A stretch of DNA of 48,644 nt from Streptomyces atroolivaceus (GTDB lineage Bacteria; Actinomycetota; Actinomycetes; Streptomycetales; Streptomycetaceae), in assembly GCF_000717025.1 (NCBI RefSeq), contig NZ_JNXG01000028.1, positions 1 to 48,644 of the forward strand, read 5' to 3'. Positions 15,296 through 22,553 of this stretch are shown here, piece by piece. A program made the translations under genes and the position numbers. Numbering within the stretch: the stretch's first letter is position 1; every line of letters begins with the position of its first letter. A model generated the notes under the pieces. It ran no database searches, was not told where the DNA came from, and worked only from the letters and a program-made list of their open reading frames with translations.

Positions 15296-16206
15296 ACCGG
15301 TCTCCGGGGCTGTCCCGCCGAGAAGACCGAGGTGAACACAGCTTGCCCGTCCTGGTGCCCGGTGACCTTCATCGTCCAGTCGGCCCCCGACAGGGAGACG
15401 TCGGTGACCTCCATGAGCAGGGGCCGGGAGAACTCCGCGTACCGGTGGAAGGTGTTGTCGCCGGTCCAGGGCACGAAGGCGGAGGGACCGATGGTGGCGT
15501 GCGCGGCCTGGCGGGCAGCCTCGATGAGGACCATGCCCGGCACGTGGTCCTTGGGGCCCTGGTAGAGCGTGCGGTGACCGGTGTCGATCTTGAGGATCCA
15601 GTGGCCCCAGATACCGGTGGGAAGGAGCAGGACGTCCTCCGAGCGGAGGCGTCCCACGAGTTGGGCCGGCACATCGGGTGCGTACTGCCGGGGCAGGGGC
15701 TGCTGTGTGAAGGCGCCCCGCACACGACGGTAGGCGCGGGCACTGATCAGGTTGATCCGGCTGACACCGGTGCCGGCCTCCCGGCCGTCGCGGCCGACCG
15801 TGACGGTGGCGCGCATGCCGGACAGCATGTGTCCGCGGTAGGTGAGTTCGTCGAAACCGACCTCGATCTCGACGTCCGGCTTGCGGCCGACGAGAAGGTG
15901 CTGGGGCCGGCAGGTGAAGTCCAGCGAGTGCATCAGGTAGTGCGTGTCGAGTGGGACGTCGTAAGCGGCATGACCGAGCAGAATCGTACTCTGACGCATG
16001 GATTCCACCAGCAACAGCGGATCGTGGTATCCGCCGACCGGCGCGAAGAACGGGTGTTCTTCGGGCCAGTTGCCTTCGACGAGGAAACGGTGCTCCGAGA
16101 GGCGTTTCCAGTGCGTCGGTACGACGTCCTGCGGTCTCTCGCGGTGTGCCCACTGCATGGGCACGGAAGTGGGCTTCCGGGCGCCAGCGTTGATGATGTC
16201 TAACAC
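15292..16206 (-). CDS. afsA: AfsA/ScbA-type gamma-butyrolactone synthase
   Basis: This 304-residue AfsA-family enzyme has two AfsA hot-dog repeats. The first covers HRFLVEGNWPEEHPFFAPVGGYHDPLLLVESMRQ and the second includes YQGPKDHVPGMVLIEAARQAAHA, both characteristic of the family. AfsA condenses a beta-ketoacyl thioester with dihydroxyacetone phosphate, the first step to butyrolactone signals and related furans and butenolides. The GTG start at 16206 is preceded by TTGGGGGGATC. It is divergent from a canonical receptor gene, the usual arrangement for scbA/scbR, and is coupled to a reductase downstream. The receptor very probably controls it through sites in the shared intergenic region. Confidence 0.95.
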   Translation of the reverse strand: MLDIINAGARKPTSVPMQWAHRERPQDVVPTHWKRLSEHRFLVEGNWPEEHPFFAPVGGYHDPLLLVESMRQSTILLGHAAYDVPLDTHYLMHSLDFTCRPQHLLVGRKPDVEIEVGFDELTYRGHMLSGMRATVTVGRDGREAGTGVSRINLISARAYRRVRGAFTQQPLPRQYAPDVPAQLVGRLRSEDVLLLPTGIWGHWILKIDTGHRTLYQGPKDHVPGMVLIEAARQAAHATIGPSAFVPWTGDNTFHRYAEFSRPLLMEVTDVSLSGADWTMKVTGHQDGQAVFTSVFSAGQPRRPV

Positions 16207-16462
16207 GATCCCCCCAAGGAAACGTTGTTGGGGCGCAACGTTACGTACCCCAGGATATTCTTTTCAACGGCTTGAAGTGTGACGCGAATCACACTGTCCG
16301 GAATCGAATAAGTGCAGGTCACAAGTGATCTAGAGGCGATCTTACGTTTTGTGAATGTTTTGAGTGGGCTGGAAGGTGTGCCTCCGGGAGGCGCAGGATC
16401 GCCTTTCGGGCGACAGATTCGTACGTTAACGTTTTTCCCGCTTCCGGAGCACAGAGCGAGGG
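16207..16462. promoter_or_regulatory. Divergent afsA-receptor control region with multiple dyads
   Basis: This 256-base AT-richer region holds several sites. A 7-bp inverted repeat AACGTTG-N8-CAACGTT lies at 16221-16242. A TACC-N3-AGGATATTCTTTT tract resembling a receptor-binding element lies at 16246-16264. A perfect CRP-like palindrome GTGTGA-N6-TCACAC lies at 16277-16294. Direct repeats of GTTTTG spaced 11 bases apart lie at 16346-16351 and 16357-16362, a small hairpin GCCTCC-G-GGAGGC at 16380-16392, and ACGTTAACGT at 16423-16432. The location between afsA and a receptor makes receptor and CRP control plausible. Confidence 0.7.
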
Positions 16463-17158
16463 ATGAACTTGACCAAACAGGACCGGGCCGCTCGAACCCG
16501 GCAGAAACTCATCGAGGCCGCCGCGATCGTCTTCGACCGGCGCGGCTACGAGGCCACCACCCTCAGTGAGATCGCCACCGCAGCCGGAACGACCAAGGGG
16601 GCCATCTACTTCCACTTCAGGAACAAGGACGACCTGGCTCAGATAATCCTCGCCGAGCAGCAGCAGACCGAGGAACTTGCCCTGAGGCCGCAGCCCGTCA
16701 AGCTCCAGGAGCTCGTCGACTCCGGGATGGTCTTCGCCGAACGCCTGCGTACCGACCCGCTGGTCCGAGCCAGTGTCCGGCTCAGTCTGGACCAGCAGGC
16801 CACCGGCATCGACCGCGGCGGTGTGTTCCGCGCCTGGCGGGACGCCAACCTGGCCATCCTCCAGGAAGCTCAGGAACGAGGTGAACTCCGTTGCCACGTA
16901 GACCTTTTGGCGACAGCGGAACTGTTCGTGGGCACCTTCGCGGGTCTCCAGCAGATGTCGCAGCTACTCAGTGACTACGACGACCTGCCGGACCGTGTGA
17001 CGGTGCTGCTGACGCACCTCATGCCCAGCATCGCCGTCCCCCCGGTGCTCGGCGTGCTCGACATGTGCGCGCAGCGCGGCGCCCACCTGATTGCGGCAGC
17101 GAAGCCGGGAGGAGGCGGGGACTCCGTGGTGGTGGAGCCGGCCGCCGCGCAGGGCTGA
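16463..17158 (+). CDS. scbR: Canonical ScbR/ArpA-type gamma-butyrolactone receptor
   Basis: This 231-residue TetR protein closely follows the ArpA/ScbR pattern: KQDRAARTRQKLIEAAAIVFDRRGYEATTLSEIA in the DNA-binding domain and IYFHFRNKDDLA after the recognition helix. Trp125 in FRAWRDA matches the tryptophan that closes over the butyrolactone in this family. GCGAGGG stands just before the ATG. Divergence from afsA is the standard autoregulator arrangement. It should repress its own gene and afsA, and perhaps the carrier-protein cluster, until the signal accumulates. Confidence 0.94.
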   Translation: MNLTKQDRAARTRQKLIEAAAIVFDRRGYEATTLSEIATAAGTTKGAIYFHFRNKDDLAQIILAEQQQTEELALRPQPVKLQELVDSGMVFAERLRTDPLVRASVRLSLDQQATGIDRGGVFRAWRDANLAILQEAQERGELRCHVDLLATAELFVGTFAGLQQMSQLLSDYDDLPDRVTVLLTHLMPSIAVPPVLGVLDMCAQRGAHLIAAAKPGGGGDSVVVEPAAAQG

Positions 17159-17353
17159 CGCCGCCGCACTTGTTGTCACCTGGGTGCGGGCGGAGTCCCC
17201 GCGTGCTCGAGAGCGTGGCGAGGGCGGGGAGCGGCATGATCATGTCCGCGGTAGCGGTAGCCGCAGCCGCATGCGGGGGCGAGGATTTCGGGAAGGAGTC
17301 GGGCCGATGCGCCGCAGACCTGCCCTGACGGGTGGGCGCTCGGGCCTGACCGG

Positions 17354-18325
17354 CTATGTCCGGTGGCGCGGGCGGCCCGACGCCTTCTTCGCGCCCTGAT
17401 CCCTCGACGTACCGGCCACGCTCCTGGCCTTCTTCGCCGTTGGCTTCGCTGCGGACGCCTTCTTGGCCACGGCCTTGGCGGGGGCGGTCCTCCTCTTCGG
17501 TGCCGCGGATCCGGCTGCCGTCTTCTTGCCCCGGCTCTCCTTGTCCGCGGGATCCGCGCGACGGGGCCTGTCCGCATCGGTGGAGGCGTGCTCCGGGGCA
17601 CGGCGCCGCCGGCGGGCGGCCGGGCGCTCAGGTTCTTCCTCCTCTTCCGCCCCGTCCTCCTCGCCGTCGAGCTCTTCCTCACCGACATCCTCGACCGCGT
17701 CCGCGGCGCCGCTGCCCACGTCCTCCACGGCGCCGCCCGCTCCGCCGCCCACGTCCTCCACGGCGCCGCCCGTGCCCGCACCGACGTCCTCCACGGCGCC
17801 GCCCGTGCCCGCACCGACGGATTCGACCGCGGTCCCCGCTCCCCGGCCGACCTCGTCCACAGCCGCGCCGGCGCCCTTGCCCAGCTCTCCCGCCGCCCGG
17901 CCCGTACCGGCCCCGACGTCCTCGACCGCCGCACCCACGCCCCGCGTCAACTGCTCGAGGATCTGGGGGTTCCTGTCCACCGTGGCGAGCAGCCGGGTCA
18001 CGATGGCGGCGATGTGGTGGAGCCGGACCTTGAGCTGTGCCTGGACATCCACACCTTCGATATCCAGCTGGACCCGCCCGAGCCGCACGTCCGCCCCGAC
18101 GTTCAGTTTCAGGAGGTCCAGCACCTCCGCCTGCAGGGAGACGTGGGCCTCCAGGTCGTCGACCTCCAGCTCCAGCTTGTCCACATGGAGGGCGGGAACG
18201 TCCAGGAAGACGTCCGACGGTCCGGCGTCGGTACCGTCGTCCTGCGGAACCGCGATCTCGGCGTCCGGGTTCCGGCCTCCGTCGCCCTGGCGGCCCTTGT
18301 GGCCGGCACTCTCGGAGCTGGGCAT
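17354..18325 (-). CDS. Repeat protein with 11-residue units and histone-H1-like tail
   Basis: This 323-residue protein has a striking four-part layout. Residues about 35-127 form a folded region rich in Leu/Val/Asp. Residues 129-216 are eight consecutive 11-residue repeats of the type GTGGAVEDVGA without any break in period. Residues about 217-233 are almost all Glu/Asp. Residues 235-323 are rich in Lys/Arg/Ala/Pro, with AKKA and PAKAVAKK units like histone H1 tails or the tail of Streptomyces HupS. No signal peptide or membrane segment is seen, so it should be cytoplasmic. The 11-residue period suggests an amphipathic helix and the tail suggests DNA or polyanion binding. The ATG at 18325 is chosen because the N-terminal extension upstream looks non-coding. 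I do not recognise a named family. Confidence 0.8.
   Translation of the reverse strand: MPSSESAGHKGRQGDGGRNPDAEIAVPQDDGTDAGPSDVFLDVPALHVDKLELEVDDLEAHVSLQAEVLDLLKLNVGADVRLGRVQLDIEGVDVQAQLKVRLHHIAAIVTRLLATVDRNPQILEQLTRGVGAAVEDVGAGTGRAAGELGKGAGAAVDEVGRGAGTAVESVGAGTGGAVEDVGAGTGGAVEDVGGGAGGAVEDVGSGAADAVEDVGEEELDGEEDGAEEEEEPERPAARRRRRAPEHASTDADRPRRADPADKESRGKKTAAGSAAPKRRTAPAKAVAKKASAAKPTAKKARSVAGTSRDQGAKKASGRPRHRT
17678..17941 (-). repeat. Eight tandem 33-bp coding repeats
   Basis: Eight in-frame 33-bp units encode 11-residue repeats with the pattern Gly-x-Gly-x-Ala-Val-Glu-Asp-Val-Gly-x. Units 5 to 8 are nearly identical and units 1 to 3 are more diverged, so the array seems to have grown at one end. 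Confidence 0.9.
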
Positions 18326-18420
18326 GATGCGCGCACTCCCTCGGTAGATTCCGGGCAGATGCTCACGTCCAAGTGTCGACCGGGCGAAACCAGGACGCAA
18401 TCGCCGCTGCCGGACGGCGC

Positions 18421-18461
18421 GGTCCGCCCCCGCAGGCCTGGTGCGAGGGCGGGGGCGGACC
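18421..18461 (-). terminator. Hairpin downstream of PL3 pectate lyase
   Basis: A perfect 12-bp stem (18421-18432 with 18450-18461) with a 17-base loop lies 24 bases after the pectate lyase stop codon on the minus strand. Confidence 0.65.
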
Positions 18462-18484
18462 GGGCGGGAGATCCGGCCGGCTCT

Positions 18485-19318
18485 CTAGCTGTAGCTGATG
18501 TCCGACTCGGAGTAGCGGCAGTACGTGCCGTCGGGGCCGCTGCCCACCTCTTCCGGCTCGTCACCGTCGTCGTTGCCCTCGTAGCGGACGCACGGCTCGA
18601 TCTTCTTGCTGCTGTCGCCGTGGATCCGGATCGAGCTCAGCGTGGCGGTGTCCCCGTAGTTGCTGTTGATGCCCACCAGGGACTTGCCCGGGGCCGTGAC
18701 GTCGACGTCCTTCAGGACGATGTCACGCTTGTACATCGTGGAGCAGTTGCCGCAGGACCGGACGAGCTTGCCGAAGTCCTCGACCTGGAAGCCCGAGACA
18801 GTCAGCTTGCCCGCGCCGTTGAACTGGAAGACCTTGTCCTCGGCTCCCTTGGCGCCGCCGCCGGTCACCGTGTACGTGGAGCTCGACGACTTGCCCTTGA
18901 AGGAGGCGGCGTCCTCGCCGACGTCCGTCCACCAGACGTTCTCGAGGGTACAGCTGCCGGAGCAGTGCACGCCGTCGGCGGCGGGGGAGCCCAGGACGAC
19001 GTTCTTGAGGGTCGCCCCGTCTGCCAGTTCGAAGAGGGCGTCCTGGCCCTCCTCCTGACCGTCGCCGCCGAGGTCTCCCTCGCCGTAGAACTCCTTGAGG
19101 TCGCCGTCGTACGTCCCCGAGACCTCGATGGTCTTCGAGACGCCCTCGCTGCCGCTCGGGGTGGGCCACTCGGCGACTGCGGCCGTCGCCGCGCCGGCGG
19201 GCTGGAGCATGACGTTCGTGGCCAGGGCGGCACCGGTGAGGCCCAGAGCCGCGGTCAGCGCGGCGGCCATGCGGCGCTTGCCTTTGCGTCGGCGGTGCGT
19301 GTGCGCGCGTTCACTCAT
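18485..19318 (-). CDS. Secreted PL3-family pectate lyase
   Basis: This 277-residue protein begins with a basic stretch and a hydrophobic core (AAALTAALGLTGAALATNVM), a Sec-type signal peptide probably cut after an Ala-Gly-Ala near residue 44. The mature part matches polysaccharide lyase family 3: TIEVSGTYDG, DGVHCSGSCTLENVWWTDVGEDAASFKG and a right-handed beta-helix pattern. It cleaves polygalacturonate by beta-elimination with calcium outside the cell. Several cysteine pairs are present, as is usual in secreted actinomycete PL3 enzymes. No binding module is attached. It stands apart from the PL1 lyase at 29817, and both fit pectin use. Confidence 0.92.
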   Translation of the reverse strand: MSERAHTHRRRKGKRRMAAALTAALGLTGAALATNVMLQPAGAATAAVAEWPTPSGSEGVSKTIEVSGTYDGDLKEFYGEGDLGGDGQEEGQDALFELADGATLKNVVLGSPAADGVHCSGSCTLENVWWTDVGEDAASFKGKSSSSTYTVTGGGAKGAEDKVFQFNGAGKLTVSGFQVEDFGKLVRSCGNCSTMYKRDIVLKDVDVTAPGKSLVGINSNYGDTATLSSIRIHGDSSKKIEPCVRYEGNDDGDEPEEVGSGPDGTYCRYSESDISYS

Positions 19319-19443
19319 GTTGGCTGGTCCTGATTCCTAGGAGGTGGGGGGAGCTCTTGCACACCTGAGTCGCCACCGTCCATGGAAGGGTTGCCGGGTT
19401 TCGGAATCGTTTCCTCCGGCGCCCCGGCGGCGCTGCCGCGCGC

Positions 19444-20154
19444 TCAGCGCGTCTCGGTGAAGCCGCCACCCACCGAGGTCTGTCCACCCGTCACACCCGC
19501 ACGGGCCGTGTAGTCGTCCCGCCCCGTGTCGCGGGTGCCCTGCGCGTGGTTGTACTGCCCCGCGAAGGTGTGCGTACCGGTCGGCACGCTCCGTCCCGGC
19601 TTCAGACTCCAGCGGTAGACGAGGAAGCCGTCCTCCTCGCGCGCCGACGCCGCGAAGTCCTGTTCCGGCAGGGAACGCCAGGAACCGGTGGTGTTCACCC
19701 CGCCGTTCAGCGCGATCCGTAGCTCCACGGTGAGCGCGGACAGCGGCCGGTCCGTCTTGACCGTCACTTCGCTCTGTGCCCAGAAGTCGTTGCTGTTCGG
19801 ATTCACGGAACCGTCCGACCACAACGGGCCCTTCCCGGCGGGCAGCGCACCGCCCCGGTCAGGGGACGGCGACACCGGGCCGGGTGACGTGGGCTCGGCC
19901 GCGACCCGCTGTCCGCCCGCCGGCTCCTCCTGGCCCGCCGACGTGACCGCGAACGCACCTGCCGTCAGCACCCCGCACACCGCCACCGTCGCGCCGGCGA
20001 CCCGCAGCCACGGCGTCGGCGTGCGCGGAGCGCGCGCGGGACGAGCCGGCGGCTCCTGCGCCATGCCGCGCTCGATCCGGGCCAGCATCCGGGCCCGGTC
20101 GGGGCGGTGCGCAGCGGCGGCCGTGCGCAGCCGCTCACGCAGGTCCTCGTCCAT
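19444..20154 (-). CDS. Membrane-anchored partner of the ECF sigma factor
   Basis: This 236-residue protein has an N-terminal cytoplasmic part (MDEDLRERLRTAAAAHRPDRARML), a single membrane segment near residues 48-70 (LRVAGATVAVCGVLTAGAFAV), and a secreted domain with SVNPNSNDFWAQSEVTVKTDRPLSALTVELR-type beta-rich sequence. The ATG overlaps the sigma-factor stop as TGATG, so the two proteins are co-produced. That arrangement suggests an anti-sigma or sensor function, but the usual anti-sigma zinc motif (HxxxCxxC) is absent. The outer domain may bind a carbohydrate or cell-wall component, which is a guess. The longer open frame upstream belongs to sigma-factor sequence in another frame. Confidence 0.75.
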   Translation of the reverse strand: MDEDLRERLRTAAAAHRPDRARMLARIERGMAQEPPARPARAPRTPTPWLRVAGATVAVCGVLTAGAFAVTSAGQEEPAGGQRVAAEPTSPGPVSPSPDRGGALPAGKGPLWSDGSVNPNSNDFWAQSEVTVKTDRPLSALTVELRIALNGGVNTTGSWRSLPEQDFAASAREEDGFLVYRWSLKPGRSVPTGTHTFAGQYNHAQGTRDTGRDDYTARAGVTGGQTSVGGGFTETR

Positions 20155-20726
20155 CACTGCCTTCCTCCGGTGCGCTGTCCGGCAGCCGCCACCTGTACCC
20201 GTACCGCCGGCGCCTCGGGCCCGAGCAGCCGCTGGAGTTCCGCCACACCACGCGAGGTCTGGCTCTTCACCGTACCCACCGAGACCCCGAGGACCAGAGC
20301 GGTGTCCCGTTCGGACAGGTCGAAGGCGTGCCGCAGCACCACGCACGCACGCTTGCGGAACGGCAGCCGCCGCAGGGCCCCTTGGACGTCGACCACGGCC
20401 GACACGTCGGGCCCGTCCGCCGCGTAGCCGTCCCCGGCCCCGCGGGGCGCCCAGAACAGTGCGATTCTCCGGCGCTCGCGCACCGCGCTGCGGATGCGGG
20501 TGCGGGCCAGGTTGGCGACGACCCCTCTCGCGTAGGCCGCCGGGTGGTCGGCGCCTCTGACCCGGTCCCAGCGGTGCCAGAGCGCCATGAGCGCGTCGGC
20601 GGCCAGGTCGTCCGCCGCATCGGCCTCACCCGTCAGCAGGTGGGCGAGCCGGGCGAGTTCGGCGTAGTGCGCCTCGAAGAACGCGTGGAACTCGGCGGCA
20701 GCAGCATCATCCAGGACTGTGCCCAC
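20154..20726 (-). CDS. SigE-family ECF sigma factor
   Basis: This 190-residue sigma-70 ECF protein has region 2 (EFHAFFEAHYAELARLAHLLTGEADAADDLAADALMALWHRWDR) and region 4 (LRRLPFRKRACVVLRHAFDLSERDTALVLGVSVGTVKSQTSRGVAEL). The pattern is that of the actinobacterial group usually named SigE-family, which is distinct from the cell-envelope SigE itself. I chose the GTG at 20726 because AGAAGAGG stands just before it and the domain starts soon after. A TTG at 20813 would add 29 residues with no family match. It is co-translated with the membrane protein downstream. A conserved intergenic element lies about 135 bases upstream and may include its promoter. Confidence 0.88.
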   Translation of the reverse strand: MGTVLDDAAAAEFHAFFEAHYAELARLAHLLTGEADAADDLAADALMALWHRWDRVRGADHPAAYARGVVANLARTRIRSAVRERRRIALFWAPRGAGDGYAADGPDVSAVVDVQGALRRLPFRKRACVVLRHAFDLSERDTALVLGVSVGTVKSQTSRGVAELQRLLGPEAPAVRVQVAAAGQRTGGRQ

Positions 20727-20859
20727 GGGTACCTCTTCTCTGCACGGGATCCCTGCGCGCTCGAACGGGTTGTGTACGTTCCCAACTCCGTTCGCGGGGC
20801 GAGAGCGTACCAACGCGTACCCCGGAAGCGCTTCGACGCGTGTGCGCCTCCCAGTAAGG

Positions 20860-20901
20860 CGTAACGCGGCGAAAACCTGAACCCCCCTGCGCCAGGTGAA
20901 C
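20860..20901 (-). repeat. Conserved intergenic element, copy 1
   Basis: About 42 bases share a core with a second copy at 22469-22509. Read on the minus strand, the shared parts are GTTCACC, then TTCAGGTTTTC, then CCG-N-GTTACG. The copy stands 134 bases upstream of the sigma-factor start. The strand is chosen because both copies then sit upstream of minus-strand genes. Confidence 0.65.
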
Positions 20902-20952
20902 GAACCGGGGGACCCCCGTGTCGCCCCCTCACGACACGGAGCCCCCCTTGGA

Positions 20953-21864
20953 TCACCCGGCCGTACGGCCGAGTCCAGCCAGTGCAGCGGCCTTCATGGC
21001 CCCGTGGTCCTCGATCTCCTGCCGCCACTTCTCGCGGCTCTTCCTCTCCGCGTCCCCTTGAACCTCCGCCGCGGCTTCGGCCAGGCGGGCCTCCTGCTGA
21101 CACACCAGGTCGTCGCCTGCGAGCGTCAGCTCGGTGCGCCCCACGGAGCGCTGCCCGGCCGGGTCCCCGTCGGCCTTCTCCAGAAGCCGCCCCGTTTCGG
21201 CGCGGGGATCCGACAGGCCTCGGTAGGTGTGTCCCTTCTCCGCCATACAGCCGGCCCACGCCTGCTCCGCCTCGCGGAAGCCGGGCGTCTTCCGGACAGT
21301 GCCGGCGATGTCGTTGGTGAGGGCCTCCATGAGGTGGTGCAGTTCCGTCCAGCGCTTTCCGAACACCGCGCCGCTCGCCGCCTGGACGCAGGACCGGGGG
21401 TCGTACCGTATCTTCACGCCGTCCGGAAGGGTGAGGGTGCGGTGGTGCTTCTCGTCGCCCACCAGCGCCTTCTGCCACGCCGTGCGGTCGGTCTCGGACA
21501 GCGCGGAGAGGTGTGAGGCGTTCGGATCCTGCGGGCGGTCCACCACCTGCTCGGCGGTGATGCCGTAACCGTCCTCGCGGGCCCGGTCGGCGTCCAGCAG
21601 GCCGTAGGGGTTCTCCGCGACGAGCCTGTAGGGATCGGACACCGGGACCGCTCGGTAGACATGGCCTCGTCCGCGCATGCAGGAGCGGACCTGCTCCTCC
21701 TCGGACCGGTGCAGGGCGCCGGCCTGGGCAGCGGAGAAGTGGACGGCTCCCGACAGGGGCCGAGGAAGTCCGGGTTCCCCACCGCCGGGCCCCTCGTGGC
21801 CGGATGCCCCGCATCCGGCCACGAGGAGGCATGCTGCGGCGGCAGGCCACAGCTGTCGCCTCAT
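20953..21864 (-). CDS. Putative lipoprotein, unknown function
   Basis: This 303-residue protein starts MRRQLWPAAAACLLVAGCGAS, a lipobox-type signal peptide with the acylated cysteine at about residue 18. The exported part is charged and contains several spaced cysteines, including MRGRGHVY and AGCMAEKGHTYRG segments that look like two related halves, each with Cys-Met-x-x-x-Gly-His. I do not recognise a characterised family, although similar lipoproteins occur widely in Streptomyces. It begins 4 bases after the stop of the I36-type gene, so they form an operon. The upstream open frame (to 21954) overlaps that gene and is not used. Confidence 0.8.
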   Translation of the reverse strand: MRRQLWPAAAACLLVAGCGASGHEGPGGGEPGLPRPLSGAVHFSAAQAGALHRSEEEQVRSCMRGRGHVYRAVPVSDPYRLVAENPYGLLDADRAREDGYGITAEQVVDRPQDPNASHLSALSETDRTAWQKALVGDEKHHRTLTLPDGVKIRYDPRSCVQAASGAVFGKRWTELHHLMEALTNDIAGTVRKTPGFREAEQAWAGCMAEKGHTYRGLSDPRAETGRLLEKADGDPAGQRSVGRTELTLAGDDLVCQQEARLAEAAAEVQGDAERKSREKWRQEIEDHGAMKAAALAGLGRTAG

Positions 21865-21868
21865 CGGG

Positions 21869-22264
21869 TCAGCACACCCACCTGTTGGCGGCGATTCCGT
21901 GCGCGAAGCGGCCGTCGGAGAAGTAGGTCTGCAGCGTGGCGATGCTGGCACCACGCTGGAGGAGGTAGGTCCGGCCCTCGTAGTTCTTCAGCGTGTAGAT
22001 CCGGACGTCACAGTCGTTGCCGCGGTTGTAGACCGAGCCGGCGTTGTTGAACTTGTTGTACTGCCGCAGGTCCGCATTGTTGCCGAAGACCTCGCCCGGG
22101 TCGCCCGCGTAGCTGGTCGCGAGCCACGCACACAGCGCTCCCGCGCTGCAGTCCGACTTGGCGGCCTGCGCCGGTGCGGCCGTCGCGGCCACACCCAGCC
22201 CGGCCAGCAGGACGGCCCCCGATGTGACAGCTGCCTTCGCTCGCAGTCCGATGAACTTCTTCAT
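21869..22264 (-). CDS. Secreted peptidase inhibitor I36 / beta-gamma-crystallin-like protein
   Basis: This 131-residue protein has a clear Sec signal peptide (residues 1-34, ending APAQAA). The mature part of about 97 residues has four cysteines and the pattern of the I36 family, whose founding member is a Streptomyces metalloprotease inhibitor with a beta-gamma-crystallin fold. CAWLATSYAGDPGEVFGNN and VRIYTLKNYEGRTYLLQRG are typical strand segments. It may inhibit proteases or bind calcium at the cell surface. GGGGGAAAGGC stands before the ATG. It is the first gene of a two-gene operon with a lipoprotein. The conserved intergenic element lies about 205 bases upstream. Confidence 0.88.
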   Translation of the reverse strand: MKKFIGLRAKAAVTSGAVLLAGLGVAATAAPAQAAKSDCSAGALCAWLATSYAGDPGEVFGNNADLRQYNKFNNAGSVYNRGNDCDVRIYTLKNYEGRTYLLQRGASIATLQTYFSDGRFAHGIAANRWVC

Positions 22265-22468
22265 GCCTTTCCCCCTTCAGGACTTTCACGATCGCCCACG
22301 GACGTGCACCGGAACTCTGCGGTCCCGTGCGCCGTGTTCGGTGCAAGCCACTCTCGCCCGGGACCGCCCCGCCCGGCCACACCGTTGCGTCTGACCGCAA
22401 AAGCCGGGGTGAAGGGGGAGGAAGGAGTGCTCCAGACCCCTTTCGGCGCGCGTACGTGCCGCGCAGGA

Positions 22469-22509
22469 CGTAACACGGGGAAAACCTGAAATCCCCGTGA
22501 CCGGTGAAC
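22469..22509 (-). repeat. Conserved intergenic element, copy 2
   Basis: This is the second copy of the element at 20860-20901, with 20 of the first 22 aligned bases identical and one gap in the rest. It lies in the divergent region between the I36-type gene and the purine permease, so it could serve either direction. Confidence 0.65.
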
Positions 22510-22553
22510 AATTCGGCTGACCGCCGCGTGATCCGCACACAAGGAGGAGTGCC

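Noticed and set aside
17159..17353. GGTAGC/GCAGCC alternations downstream of the second receptor.
   Set aside because: They form only a weak low-complexity patch with no stable hairpin or open gene.
22469..22509. Reading the duplicated element as a classic PhoP box.
   Set aside because: Only one GTTCACC unit is clear, and the next GTTCA-like unit is not at the 11-base spacing PhoP boxes need.
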